From Chrysomallon squamiferum (taxonomy: Eukaryota > Mollusca > Gastropoda > Neomphalida > Peltospiridae), in NCBI GenBank assembly GCA_012295275.1, contig CM022665.1:6981476-7045475 (forward strand): 64,000 bases of DNA. The letters are read 5' to 3'. Within the stretch, counting starts at the first letter, position 1, and every line of letters begins with the position of its first letter. The notes under the pieces are model-generated. The model was given only the letters and a program-made list of their open reading frames with translations, searched no databases and was not told where the DNA came from. The translations under genes were made by a program, and so were the position numbers. Below are positions 1-13,595 of the stretch, one piece after another.

Positions 1-630
1 TTGCTGTTAATGGACTTTCTTTTTCTTCTTCTTCTTCTTTTTTTTTTTTTTTTTTTTTTTTTCTCTTGATTTTGTTTAGATGAAGGAGACTTTAACCTTG
101 AATTCTATGAATTGGTTGTAAATAAAGTGAGTTCTATCATCCTTGAATCACTCTATAAAATTATATCAGTTCCATCTAGCCTATCCTCGATTATTTCCAA
201 TACTATTCATTTCTGAGGGAACCATACAGAAATTTATTTTTTTGGGTTGTTCAATCAGTTCTAGCAAACAAAGGGTTTGGGGTGTTAACATTTATCAGAT
301 CAGTTTTACTGTTCTGTCAATGTCGAGAAAGAGCAGGAGTCATTCTGTGTGATCAGTTTCAAGTCTCAGTTGACAAATTGCCATTGAAACTCTTGAAAAT
401 ATTCACCTATCTTTTAATCTTATCACACTTATAAGATGTATTTTGAAAACGTCTTAATCTTTTTGGCTGACATTAGCAAGGCATTGGATATATAATTTGT
501 TTACGCATTTTGTCAGATGTCATGTGAAATAAGTTATTGCCTATTGAAATATGATGCATTAAAATATGTATATATGTACATTTGTATGTGTGTATAGATG
601 TATGAATGTGTGTATGTGTGTATGTATGTT

Positions 631-672
<42 letters not shown>

Positions 673-1279
673 TATGTGTTTGTGTATTTGTTTGTGAGTA
701 AGTATATATGTATGTACGTATTATATAGGTTCTTTTATTTTTTCTGTATAGTTTGAATATTTTACTACCTTCTTGCACCATTCAATTATTACCTTATCCA
801 TCCTCATAAATAAATAATCCTGTCTATGAGAAGGCAGATTCAAAAGATCTCTTGCTGCTAACTGATAAAAAAAAAAGCCCATAAAGCAGAAAAAGAATGC
901 TTTATCTCTTATAATTTTACAGAAATAATAAGTTTAACAAAATAGCAATTAATAATAAAATGTGTTGACATCTATCAAAAATTTATTTTCTGACATTACT
1001 TCAAGATTACAAATCATTCATAATTTAAATATCAGATTTAATAAATAAAATATTTTGCATTTTTACATGTTTTTAAACAGTTTTTATTGATGTTGATAAC
1101 TGTTGTTCTGAAAATATGAAGAAAAGAGAGACAAAAATAACACCTGGCTAGAGAGTATAAAATAAGAGCAGATCACTCTGATGTTTGTATTAAATAACAT
1201 TACTTTTCATTTGTTTTTCTGTTATTACTATTGTTTTTTTTTTGTTTTTTGGTGGGTTTTTTTTGTATGGGTTAAGGTT

Positions 1280-1313
<34 letters not shown>

Positions 1314-1774
1314 TTTAATATTTTTTTTTTAACAGTTTTTATTTATTGTTTTTTATGATAATGATGATGATAATAATGCTCTAAGTTATTATTATTATTT
1401 TAGAAATAAAAACTGAAATTTCATATCAAACTCTTGCTCCAAGTTGAAAAAAACAAACAAAAAAACCAAACATATAAAAAATGAATAAAACACATAATGT
1501 AAATAATAATAAATTAAACCCACCAGTTTCTTGCTTTAAAGCAGTTTTGATATGAATGACAAGAATAATTTTGATTTATGTTAATTTAGCTGTCTGTATC
1601 TTTGAAATGTTTGTTTTGGACCAAAAAAAAAAAAAAAAAAAAAAATTATTTTAATAAAAAATTTACATTACAATTCTTAATTTTTATATGACAACTGCCT
1701 GTAAAGTTTATAATTCTTTATGAAAATCCTTATATTTATAATAATCACTGTTGCATATCACATCCTGCTGTTTG
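1..1774. other. AT-rich upstream flank with simple repeats
   Basis: No gene seen. It includes a TTC/poly-T run (19-62), a mixed TG/TATG/TA tract (about 560-720), long poly-T (about 1278-1331), poly-A (about 1622-1645) and a fragment of a dispersed repeat (817-870). Confidence 0.7.
817..870. repeat. Dispersed repeat fragment, copy 1
   Basis: TCCTGTCTATGAGAAGG, then an A-rich spacer, then TTGCTGCT is shared with 25487-25533, in the same order and strand. Two diverged copies 25 kb apart suggest the tail of a short interspersed element or similar family. Confidence 0.55.
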
Positions 1775-2030
1775 ATTCATTTTCCATTTTGTATGGATGA
1801 TGTTGCATTCATGTCTCAGTGAACAAGCCCAGATGACTGCAGTTGTTGCTTTGTGTGCAGATAATTAGAGGAAAATTGGCCAATGATTAGCCCCTCACCT
1901 GCTGATCCCAGATTTAGACACTACTAGTCTTCTCGTGCGATTATCATTTTCAGTTCTCTGTTCCAACTTCAAGGTCAGAGAGTAACAGACTTCACCTACA
2001 AGGATGAACTTCTGTCTTTATAGTTTTTGC
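1775..2030. promoter_or_regulatory. Candidate non-coding regulatory island upstream of AHR
   Basis: About 250 bp of complex, higher-G+C sequence between AT-rich repeats, with no long ORF. It contains TCAAGGTCA at 1969-1977, the extended half-site of ERR, SF-1 and FTZ-F1 nuclear receptors. Possible AHR enhancer; function is inferred from composition and position only. Confidence 0.3.
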
Positions 2031-3039
2031 AAGATTATAACTCATTTGTTCATTAATCTTTTATTTTTAATTAAATACAAATAATTAATAATAGACTGAA
2101 TTTTTTAATAATATCGTCTTTTTTTTTTCTTTTTTTTTCCTAGTTTCAGCAGGAAGTCTTGTTTTCATTAAGTGGATATTTTAATTTTTTTTAATTTTTT
2201 TTTTTTTATAGTTTTTTTTTTTTTCATTTATTTGAATGTGCTTGTTTATAGTTTCTTTAATAAATAATTTAAAAAGTGAATGGCAATAGCAAAATAAAAT
2301 AGTATTAGCTGATTATTTTATTTGTTTACCAAATACAGTGACTTCTCAAAAGAAAAAAGAAAAAAAGAAGAAATATATATATATAGATTATTATTTAAAG
2401 GAACAAAATGATTTAAAAGAGTGAATACATAAATAAAAAAAGAGTTAAATAGCAAAAACAATTTAATATGAACTTGAATTCTAATAAGTAATAATACATA
2501 TTTAAATCTTAAAATAAGAATCAAGTACATGATTCAGTATATAACTGTAATTATTATTATCAGCTGCATTCATTTACTAAAGTTCTGTTTGGCTTAGTCT
2601 TTTAATGGTATTTTTGAAACAACACATGACACGCAAATGAAGTGTATTTTACTTTCAGATCTGTAGTCCCTGTTTGAATATAATTAATTAATTCATTAAA
2701 TTTAATTGATTTTATTACTTAAGATTTTTTTTTTTTTATGATATATATGTATATGCATGTGTATTTAAAACATCAAATACTATTTTTCTAGCAATGAGAA
2801 TGTACACCTCTGATCATCCTTGTTTTTAAAAAGCTTTGTAGCAACTGAAAGAGATTTTTTTTCCCCCACTCTGCAGATTTTCAAAAACCAACAACTCTGA
2901 CTGCAAACATTATTATTTTTCTGTTATATTTCTTCATTTTGAAAGATTAAGTTACTTACTAAATTTTCAAAAATATATTTGTCAAAAAAATATATTACTT
3001 TATGTAAAAGTAATATTTAAAAAAAAAATTAAGAAATTT
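2031..3039. other. AT-rich flank, nothing recognised
   Basis: Poly-T and poly-A runs and short TA tracts only. A reverse XRE core (CACGCAA, 2630-2636) is the sole motif noted. Confidence 0.6.
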
Positions 3040-3820
3040 CTGGATAAGACTCAGAGAAACCTGCTACCTGTGTATAATATATATCTTGACCTGAAGTAAT
3101 TGGTTTGGTGTACGGCACTGGTTTTGTATTCAGTCTGAAGACAGACTGAGCTTTGTGGGAAGATAATACTAAGATGTCCACCTTTCTGACATATTAACAT
3201 TGATTGCTGAACTTGTGTGTTTGAACTGCTCGCAGTCATTCTGTCAGTATTGTGTTGCCCAGTTTATTGCCTGATTACATTTCACTGTCTGAGAAAGCCA
3301 ACAGAGACATACAAAAACCGGTCCTCCTGAGTCAATTTGTCATCCACAATAGTGTACAAAGTATAAGGTACTACTGTGAGGTCACCCATGCTTGCCTGCT
3401 ACTGAAGGTGCCAATTGTGATACGTTATCACCATAGTTGCACAAAACAGCGGGTGATTGGTCTTCTTGAGAGAAGTGGGCGGAGCTGGGATTCATAGGCC
3501 ACATCTATTGATCCAATTGATATGTTGCGTGGCTGTTGGTTCATGGTTCAAAACCTTGTTGTCCTTAATACAGCATGCGATTTACATGGGACTCTGTCAT
3601 TTTTCTTTTTCATAGGCGAACTTGGTGCAATATTGAAATATTTCTCACTTATGGATAAAATCAACGATAATGTCATAGTCGAACTGTCCTGCGCGAACGC
3701 ATTTATTCCAAACATACAGAAGACATAGCACCGATGCTGTAAAAGAGTTGTTACATTTTAGTTGTGAGGACAGTGTATTTTGTTGTTCTATTGATGGTGG
3801 AGGACTGGGTTATAAAAACA
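3040..3820 (+). promoter_or_regulatory. Candidate AHR promoter and 5' untranslated region
   Basis: This block has little simple repeat and stands out from AT-rich flanks. It holds an inverted CCAAT box (ATTGG, 3456-3460), a GC box (GGGCGG, 3477-3482) about 17 bp further on, and an AHR:ARNT-type core TTGCGTG at 3525-3531. The transcription start is therefore probably between about 3500 and 3620 (inference). A pyrimidine tract ending in CATAG at about 3597-3615 could be an acceptor, so a separate untranslated exon further upstream cannot be excluded. An upstream ORF (3522-3728) would lie in the leader if transcription starts before it. The main frame is open from 3743, after a TAA at 3740-3742. 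Confidence 0.5.
3525..3531 (+). promoter_or_regulatory. XRE-like AHR:ARNT core site in the AHR promoter
   Basis: TTGCGTG matches the consensus TNGCGTG used by AHR:ARNT dimers. It lies about 290 bp upstream of the AHR start codon and 43 bp after the GC box, which would allow autoregulation. A 7-base match can occur by chance. Confidence 0.3.
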
Positions 3821-3858
3821 ATGTACGCAACAAAACGACGTCGGCGAACTGTTAAAAG
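3794..3858 (+). CDS. AHR: AHR coding exon 1 (N-terminal basic region; alternative upstream start)
   Basis: The ATG at 3821 begins [12 protein letters not shown] and has A at -3. The exon ends AG|GTAAGA at 3858/3859 in phase 2, and its last two bases join the first base of exon 2 to make Ser13. I prefer this start because protostome AHRs typically begin with a very short basic leader like this and because its context is better. An in-frame ATG at 3794 (T at -3, G at +4) would add nine residues, MVEDWVIKT. The basic run at residues 5-9 together with K28-R33 forms a split nuclear localisation signal, as in vertebrate AHR, where the first intron also falls just after this basic cluster. Confidence 0.88.
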
Positions 3859-6334
3859 GTAAGAAATTTGCGATACATTTTATTATTGTTTTGTATCGTG
3901 AAAGAATGTTTCTGTGTTGAAAATAAAATGAAAAAAAAAAAAAATGAACACCATTATTTTAAATACATACACACCAAGGGATAAATTGGTTGCTGGTGAA
4001 CGAAATATGATTTTAAATTTATTTCTAAAATAAACCATTTAAATTTAAATACTTTAACAAAATATTATCAAACTTATATATATATATATATATACATATA
4101 TACATATATACATATATACATACATACATATTAGATTCTAATATTAATATCATTTTATGTTTTATTTAATAATAATAATAATAATTTTGATATCATCATA
4201 TATATATTTAGAGAAATTTTGTTGTAAAAAAAATCAAAAAAATCCTGTTTCATATAATACTAATAATAATAATAACAACAATGATGATGATTATGATAAT
4301 AACAACATTTATTATTATTATTATTATTATAATAAAAAATTTAAAACAAAATTTACTTATTAATTAAATAATTTTATTTCTGCTGTTATTTAATAGGAAT
4401 TGTTAGTTAGAAATGTACAGTAAAAATATTAATTATATTTTTGTTTCAAATAACATTTTATTTTATCTATTAATCATAATTCATTTATGATCAGAAATTA
4501 AAAGTGAATAAATATAATATATTCAGCTGAGACCATCTATTACAAACATTAAAAACTGTAAATACCACTGTACTTACTTACATAAATATATGTTTAAATT
4601 ATTAAATAATATACAGATATGTAAAATTGCAAATGAAAGGTATTCTGATAATTGATCTAATTCTCATTAAAAACAATTAAAACATAAAAACTGTTCATAT
4701 CAAATATTTTACATATGAGAGATAAGTTTAAATTGTTAAATAATATACAAATATACAAAATTATATGGAATTTTACTGAGAAGTATTACTTTTATTCTTT
4801 ATTTGTTTTCATAATACAGTTAAAACAGAAAAAAAACGTTTATATCAAACAATGTATTAATTAATCAAAGATATATTTAAATTATTACATGTTAGATAGA
4901 TATGTACAATTTAATAATTTAACTAATTCTTTAAAAATAAAATAAAATAAAATTTTTACTGTTAATATTTCTTGAATACTACACCACTGTATTCATTTGA
5001 GGTTATATAATTATAAAACATACAAGTTTAATAAGTGTTAAATATTTTAAAAATGTATTACTCTGCATGAGAAACTTTATTTTTATAACAGTTGGAAAAT
5101 CCCAAGTATTAAAATAATTTAAGCATTTAATAACAAGCATTTGGTTGTAGGAAAACAAAGGAATGCTCTTTTCATGCAAATTCTCAAAGAGTGTAAAGAC
5201 AGTTGCATGCGTGTTACATATTAGATTAAAATAGCATGCCAACATGCAATATTTCTTATTTCTTCTTCTGCATTTGCATACATTGTTCTTTGATGACATC
5301 ACAGATTGTAGACACTTAAAATAAAACAATTATTATACAGACGTGCATATATATATAAGGAATGGATCTAAGATTTAAGAAAAAACGGTGTCATCTTTTC
5401 ACTTTTTTTTTTTTGGGTTAAAAACAAAAGAAAGAAAAAAAAAAAAAGAAGAAAAAAGATATTTGCAGAAAAAGGGAATGTCCACTGAACAATCTGAATT
5501 AGACCTTGATGTATTTTAAATGTAAATACAACTGTTTTAATAATTATTATTCATACATGGTTTTAAAAATTAATTTCTTTGTGCAGATCTCCATGAAATA
5601 TCAATTTATTCATTTTTATACCTACCTAGTTAAAAAGTCAGACTTTTCAGTTGTTAATAAATTTATCTTTCACTTTTCACTTTTAACAAAAAATAAACTA
5701 ATTAAACATAATTATAAATTATTTAACTTCATAAACTTAACAACCACAAAGTCTTTAAAAAATGTAGTATTTTTTTCATCAGTTAAAACTGTATTTTTAA
5801 GCTTTGGAATAGTATTATAAAAATAAAATTTATTTACCTAAAAAGCTTATTTCCCTAATCATTTGGTCAGCGCTACTTCTACAGTGAATATTTTTAGTGT
5901 AACTGTATTAAAAAATCAATGTATCCAATGTTGTTAATATTTGTTTTTAACTTGTGTTTTATTTGTGAGTTCTACAGTTGCATGAATAATGAATATAAAA
6001 CATGCTCTGGCAATTTGGCTTTTATCTTTTATAATAATATTGCTGAAAACATTTTGAAAAACGGAAACAGTTCCTACATTTGATAACTAAAAGCAGTTAA
6101 AATGTTTTGATTTGTCACTGAAACAATTATAATCCTTTAAACATTTAACAATTTGATAATTTAATTTTTCAGTTTTTCAGTTAGGAGAAACCGAAAGACC
6201 AACTACTTTATTACAATCATCAGTTATTAAATTATTTTATTGTAAAATTTCTTCTTCTCCATAATAATAATAATAATAATAATGATGATGATGATGATGA
6301 TGATAACAACATAAACAATACCAATAATAGCAAA

Positions 6335-6375
<41 letters not shown>

Positions 6376-7309
6376 TAGCAACAAATAATAACAATAAATA
6401 ATAATAATAATTTTTCAGTTATTATTATTATTATTACAGTAGTTTATTATTATTAATTAAAAGAAAGCAGTTCAATTAATATTACTCCCTTGAGACCTTC
6501 TATACAATTCTAGATTTTAGCATAAAAATATACTTTTAGAATTCAATATATATTTACATCATTATATGCATGCACACAAAATACACACTTCAAACAGATA
6601 CACATATATTTAGGAAACTTTTTCATGCTTTACTGAATGTTTTTTTTAAAAATACATTTAATGCCGATATTGGTTCATTCTTAATAATCAATATATTGTC
6701 AAAACTTAAGATGATCTTTTCACATGAATTCACATTCAGATAGAAAAAGACAATTACACATACTAATATATATATATATATATATATATTAGTATGTATT
6801 TAGTACATATATTCAGTACATATCAGAAGCTTTAGTTAGGAAAGTCAGTCAGTTATGTGATGATTTCTTAATATGATATCAAACTGACAGTAAGTTGCAA
6901 TATTTTTAATGAAATAATAATTTCTATCATTAATAAATGATTACTTTATCATTAAACTGTCTATGCCATCATTGATATAATAATAATCTTCCAGTAGCAA
7001 AAAGATTAAATATTATTTTAGAATTAAAGACAACTGGTAAAAATAATTTGGTTATTTCAGTCAAAATAATTATCGTGATGGTCTCAGTATTTTAAAAGAT
7101 ATCAGTAAAAATGATCTTTTCTTTTGAGGAATAATAATTATTATTATTAAGTCTTCATATTTTGAAAATGAAATCACAGATATTTGTTATTATTCCTTTA
7201 CAATTTTCATAATTTTTAAATGTTATCTGACATTAATGATAAGCAAGTATAAGCTTTTTCAGCCTACATCAAGTGACTATTTTAACTTTCCTTTTTAATA
7301 ATAATAATA

Positions 7310-7371
<62 letters not shown>

Positions 7372-8560
7372 AATAATAATAATAATAATAATCAGTATAA
7401 ATATAAAAAAGAAAAAAGAAAATATTAATAATTGAATATATATATCAATCAAAAACTAAATTTTTCTAAAACATATTTGTACGCACATGCATTTCACTGT
7501 AAATAAAAGTTTTGGAGATTTTTTTTTTTTTTTTTTTTTTTTTAATATTATATTACTTTAACCTGCAGTTGTTGTTTTTTTGTTAATATTTTTTTATAAA
7601 TTATTATATTGTAATTTTAAATTTTATATGAAGAATTAAATTACCGTGACTGAAGTTTTAAAAAATTTGAGTGGGTGGAGCAGCTGCATGTTAGTAATTT
7701 TTGCATTCTTCCTTGAATAGATGTATAATAAATATGATACCCCTGATCACATGATCTAACTATTTGCTTTTTATTAACTTTTTTTTTTTTCACTTATTTA
7801 TGATAATTATTTTTCGCTGTCCCACCACTAATTATCACTGACAGTATGAATAAAATAAATTGTTTCTAGTTTTACAAATAAAGGTCTAAAATTTTTTTTT
7901 TTTTTTTTTTTTGTTGGATTTAATAGTTTAAATTTGTTAATCCCAAGAGTGTCTGAGTGACTCAGCAAGATTTCTAATTAACATCACATTACTAATCTGT
8001 CACACTTCATGTATTTAACAACCAATCCTCGGTTTATAAAACAATCTTTTATTTCAGATTTATACTTCTATTACTCGAATTCTTTTTCTTTCTTTCTTTC
8101 TTTATTTATTTCTTTATTTCTCAGCATTTCTTCGTATTAATTCAAAAAGTTACAATAAAGCCTACAACTCTGAAAAACTCATGCTAGTTTATCATTCATC
8201 CATGTGATCTATTTTTGCTGGAAAAGGGTATCAGTATCTTTTTGTCACTCAATCGGATTAGAAATTTATCCTATTGTCAAAGGATATGCATCAACTCTGT
8301 GTCTTGTAACCATGAACAAAGATTGATTTTATGTGGCTGGAGTTACAGCTGTTTCTCAACTAATTGTATTGAAAACGTTTCTTAATCTGATTTATTCATC
8401 GATGCCCGACGGATTAAAATGTATATTAAGATGGTGTTTTATACCAAAACGTCTTGTTTTTGTTTTATAATGAATTATTTTTATATTAGCATTTCTGAAT
8501 TAAATATCTGATTTATATCCTTTAGGGTTTTTATCTTGGTTGTTTTTTTTAGTTTGTTTG

Positions 8561-8592
<32 letters not shown>

Positions 8593-11500
8593 TTATTACT
8601 TTTCTTACTATTGTTGTTATTATTATTATTATTATTATTTTAACTGACTTTATATTTTAAGAAATTTAGATGTCCATTTTATTTGTTAACTTAGTTGTTT
8701 CATATTTATTTTTTTCATAATAGAAACAAACAACAACAAATAAAAATTATATATTTTATTCAAATTCATGTAAGAAATAGAAAAATCAAGACATGATAAA
8801 ATATTTTTTTAAAGCTAAAAAAATATACTGGAATGATATATATTTAAAAAAAAAAAAAATAAAATAAAATAAAAGTCAAAGATAAAGAAAGAAAACACAA
8901 ACAAAGCAAGACAACAACAGCAACAAAATGAATATAATAATGAGGATAACAAAATATAGAACTTGAGGATAATAAAATATATATATATATGTATTTGTAA
9001 CAAAGTATATTTATTAAAATATCTTTGCTAGTATCTGAGGTATTGCTGTTTACATAAAGATGGTCAAAATAAACTATAACATATTAAAATTTCATTATAT
9101 ATATACATATATATATATATATGTATGTTTGCATTTGCGAGTGATCACATATAGAGGTATGTACATATGTTCATACATATACGTGTGTGTTCGAATTTAC
9201 GTATGTATGAACATTACCTGTGTATCTCTGTTTGTTTGTTCTGATGGGTATCACAAGAGAAAGTAGATATGACAGCTGACTGCATGGCTTCCCGTCTCTA
9301 ATGAATGGTTTTGTACTTGCCCCATTAAAAAGTTGATCAGCCTGAAACTGACCTGTCAAGCACAACCATTGTCATAACACGTAAATTTCAGGTTTGACGT
9401 TTTTCCTCCTCCCATAAAATATAGGGGTACACAAAGCTGAAATTTTTAACTCTGACACTGGTTCTTTGTTTCCGGGGATAGTGTTGATTTCAGCTTCATT
9501 CTTTGGCCAGTTAGCCAGGTCATTTGGGTGTGCTAGATGCTCAGTAAAAGAAATTGCCCATATCATCAAATGAAAAATGGAAAAAAAAAAAAAGAAAAGA
9601 AAAAAAAAAAAAAGAGGTGTGCCAGATGGAGTTTACTTGTATATTTATGAGAAAGTTTGTGATGATGATGAATATTATTATTTATTTATTTATTTATTTT
9701 TAAAATTATTATTAAATGAGAGTAATAATAGTAGGTTTATTTGTATTTTATTTCATTTTATTTCTTCTTGTTTTTAAAGATTTTGTTGCCATTTTTGTTT
9801 TGGGGTAAATTTTAATATCTTTTACACGGTAAATTTGTGAACTGGTGGAACAAAACAAGCTATTTCTAAAACACATAAATAATGTAAACAATTACTTTAA
9901 TATATTTCTCTTAATAAATTAAATTACATCTAAATTTGTTTCTCATCTTTTTGACTTAATATAAAAATACATTTCTCTGTATGAAAATATTAAAACTTAA
10001 CTTGGTCAATAAAAAAAAAAAAAAAGCAAGATTATTTAAATTAATCTCCATCGTTGAAGAAAAACTCTAAATTGAAGAAGATAACAATAATGATGCTAAA
10101 ATTGCTTCCATGTTGTTTTGGTGTCGCCATGTTTTGACCGATTCTACAAAGATTTTCATTAAACTAATGACACGCTAGATACCCCTTGATCTCTGCATTC
10201 GAATTCCTCAACTCTGTATTTTTATTCATTTCCGTCAATGTTAGCATGGTGTCTGATTTTACTACCAGAGGGCACATCTGAACAGAGGTGATTCTTCAAG
10301 GCATTAATTCCACCTCCAGAAAAAAAATGACTGTCAGTAATTTAATGATTCTGTTAAAACTCATTACATTCATCAGTCCCAGTTGAATGAATGTGTGCCC
10401 GCATTGCTTCAACAAGGCCATATCACATAGCTATCATCCCCAGCTGCTTACAACACAATAGAGAACGGACAAAGCAGATTTGTCTGCAATATGTGAATGT
10501 CTTGTCTCTATTATGTCATGTAATAACTTGAAGAGAAAAATCGGGAATAGTCTTTCCTTTTGTCTACGTTGTCACTTCACAGTTCCATTTTTTGGAGAAA
10601 ATCTGAAATAATATTTCACTCAAAATGCAAACATCTCTCGAATGCTGTTGTGTTGTGTAATAACTTGAGGAGAAATTATAAATGCAGAATTATGCAAATT
10701 TTTATATCATCACTTTTTAATTGTTTTTGATGAAAATTTAGGGTTAATCTTTGTTGTAAATGTAAATGTCTTGTACACTGTTATAATTATCTTGTAATAG
10801 CATAAAGAAAAGAAAATATGGAATACTCTTCATGTTAGACAATTAAATGTCTATCATCTCTATGTAATTCTTATAGAGAAAATTTTAATCAGTCTTTATT
10901 TTATGTAGAAAAATATGATTTTTTTTTTATCTTTGTCTCTATGAAAGTTTGTTTTAAAATTCTGTAGAGAATATATGTTGCAAGAGCTTTTTCATGTACT
11001 TTGAAATTTGTGTAGAATTTTAAACAAAAATAAATCTATTAGATTTCTGGTGAAATTACATTGTGATTTAGTCAAGTGTATAAATTTCCACTGACCGAAT
11101 TTTGTTTTATTAATTTCTAATGTTTTGTTTTTTTAATTTTGATTTAAGCCTAATTTTTATAAAATGTTTAGTATTTCTTTTAAAATTGCTTTTTTTTCAA
11201 TTTTAAATTCTTCATTTTTTTTCCCCCATAAAACATTGTCTGCAAGCTGTTTTTCCATTATTTTAAGCTCTAGAATGAATATTTATAAATGTTTCCAAAG
11301 TTGTACACATGTCAGTTCACATCATCACTTTCATTTATATCATCTTAAATTCATCCATACATCCATGTACTTTTCCATCTAGTCAATCATTCAGGAGATC
11401 TGAGCATTCACTTCTCTTGAAAACATCATCTGCTTTTATATGTTCACTGAAGTAGGTTTTACATTTTTTTGCTTAATTCTTAGTTCAAATTGATAAATAA

Positions 11501-13556
11501 TCCAAGTGCTTGGTACTGAGGAACTTTAAATGAAAAAAACCTTCCATTACAAATGCAAGGTTTGTGTTTATGTTTCAGTGACTGTATCATTCAAACAATC
11601 ACCACATCAAAGAAAACAGTAATTGTTGATTAACCGAAACATAATCACTGATATCTGCATCAAGCATGGATGATCTGATCACTGGTGTGTGATGACAATG
11701 TGGACTGTTTGTTTTGTGTGATTGTTAAATGTGGACTGTTTGTTTTGTGTGACAGTTAAAACATGGTGTTTGTTTTGTGTGATTGTTAAATGTGGACTGT
11801 TTGTTTTGTGTGACAGTTAAAACATGGTGTTTGTGTTGTGTGTTTGTTAAATGTGGTGTTTGTTTTGTGTGACAGTTAAAACATGGTGTTTGTGTTGTGT
11901 GTTTGTTAAATGTGGTGTTTGTTTTGTGTGACAGTTAAAACATGGTGTTTGTGTTGTGTGTTTGTTAAATGTGGTGTTTGTTTTGTGTGACAGTTAAAAC
12001 ATTGTTTGTGTTGTGTGTTTGTTAAATGTGGTGTTTGTTTTGTGTGACAGTTAAAACTGTGTTTTGTGTGACAGTTACATGTGGTGTTTGTGTTGTGTGA
12101 CAATTAAAACATTGTGTTTGTGTTGTGTGATGGTTGAACATGGTGTTTTTATTGTTGATGACTCTTTGCTCATATAAAACAGGATTAAGCTTATTTGTCT
12201 CTTCAAATCCTTATTCACTTCCTTCATTGGTAAAGTTAATTAACCCTCCAAAGTAATAAAATGATGGTCTCCACAGCAAGCATGAAGTCCTGTTACTTTA
12301 CATCTATATTATTAGAAAATGATTTTACATTATGAAATGTGTTATAGAAATAAATAATCCTGATTGAAAAAAAAAATAATGATGGTGATTACAATATTTT
12401 TATTATTATTTTGTATAAAATATACTTGTTATTAAAAATATTTTATAAATTACAGATTTTCCTTTTTTCATTTTATTTACTGACAAGTGGCCTATTAACA
12501 AATAACATTATGCCTGTGACTTGTTTATGATTCTAAATAAAACTATTTATTAATTTTGTTATATATTTCTCTTTATTATAATTCCACATAACTAAAACAG
12601 ACCAGTCACTGAATAAAAATTCTAAAATTCTTGCTGTTGTAAAGCAAAACTCATACATTATTTAAATCTATAATATTATAAATATTGTTTGTAGTTATTC
12701 TGTGTAGGATTACATATATAAACTGTAATCAATTTTGATGTTTAAACATGAAACAGTTATATTATATATATTTCTATACAATATAAAAATATATAATTGA
12801 ATGCCAAATATTTCCATTCGGGAGGAAATGGGTAAAATGTATTAGTGTTATTGAATTGGTGGGTATAATTTGATAATTAATGTTTGAAATTTCATCTTAT
12901 GTGAAAGTAGTGATTTTCTTTGTAAGAGATGAAGAATATTCAGTGGAACAGTATAATATTTGTTAAAAGCTTTTTTTTGATAAAGACTAATTCTAGGTAT
13001 TTTTATTTTCATCTTCATCAAGATTTCATTTTTACTCATTTTACATTGTTTTTAAACATTTTTATTTTCTAAAATGTTTCTTTTTTTACAAAATAATCTG
13101 ATTCTCTGAACTCTTATTAATCATTTTTTCATTTACTAGATATAATCCCATATGATTTTAATACTATTAAAACAAAATAAAATTTCACATTATACTGCAA
13201 TATAAAGATGAAAGTTATGTTAATCATTTGTTTGGTTCTATGAATTAGGTACTGAATTAGTCTGGTAATGATTAGTGATTTTAAAAAGCATTACATAAAA
13301 ATCTGCTGTTGTATTTAATCATTATTATCATTATAAGTTTCTTAATTTCCTACAAGGGTGGTTGAAAAAAAAAAAAAAAAATATAATAGAAATTAAAATT
13401 TTAAATTTTAATCAGCAGTAAAGAATCCTAATTAATTGTAGCTGCTTTTATTTTAATTATTTATTTTATTGTTATTATTATTAGAAGTGTTTATTACTAT
13501 TATTTATTACTATTATTTATTATTATTATTTTTTATTATTATTTATTATTTTTGAA

Positions 13557-13595
<39 letters not shown>

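Noticed and set aside
3252-3728. Two + strand ORFs (81 and 68 codons) in the AHR promoter island
   Set aside because: No recognised domain; they lie in the probable promoter and leader, and the second is noted only as an upstream ORF.
10268-10280. CTCF-like CCAGAGGGCAC
   Set aside because: Only a partial match to the CTCF core; not enough to call.
11906-12103. Minus-strand ORF rich in Asn, Thr, His and Cys
   Set aside because: A translation of the 59-61-bp minisatellite; no start context or domain.
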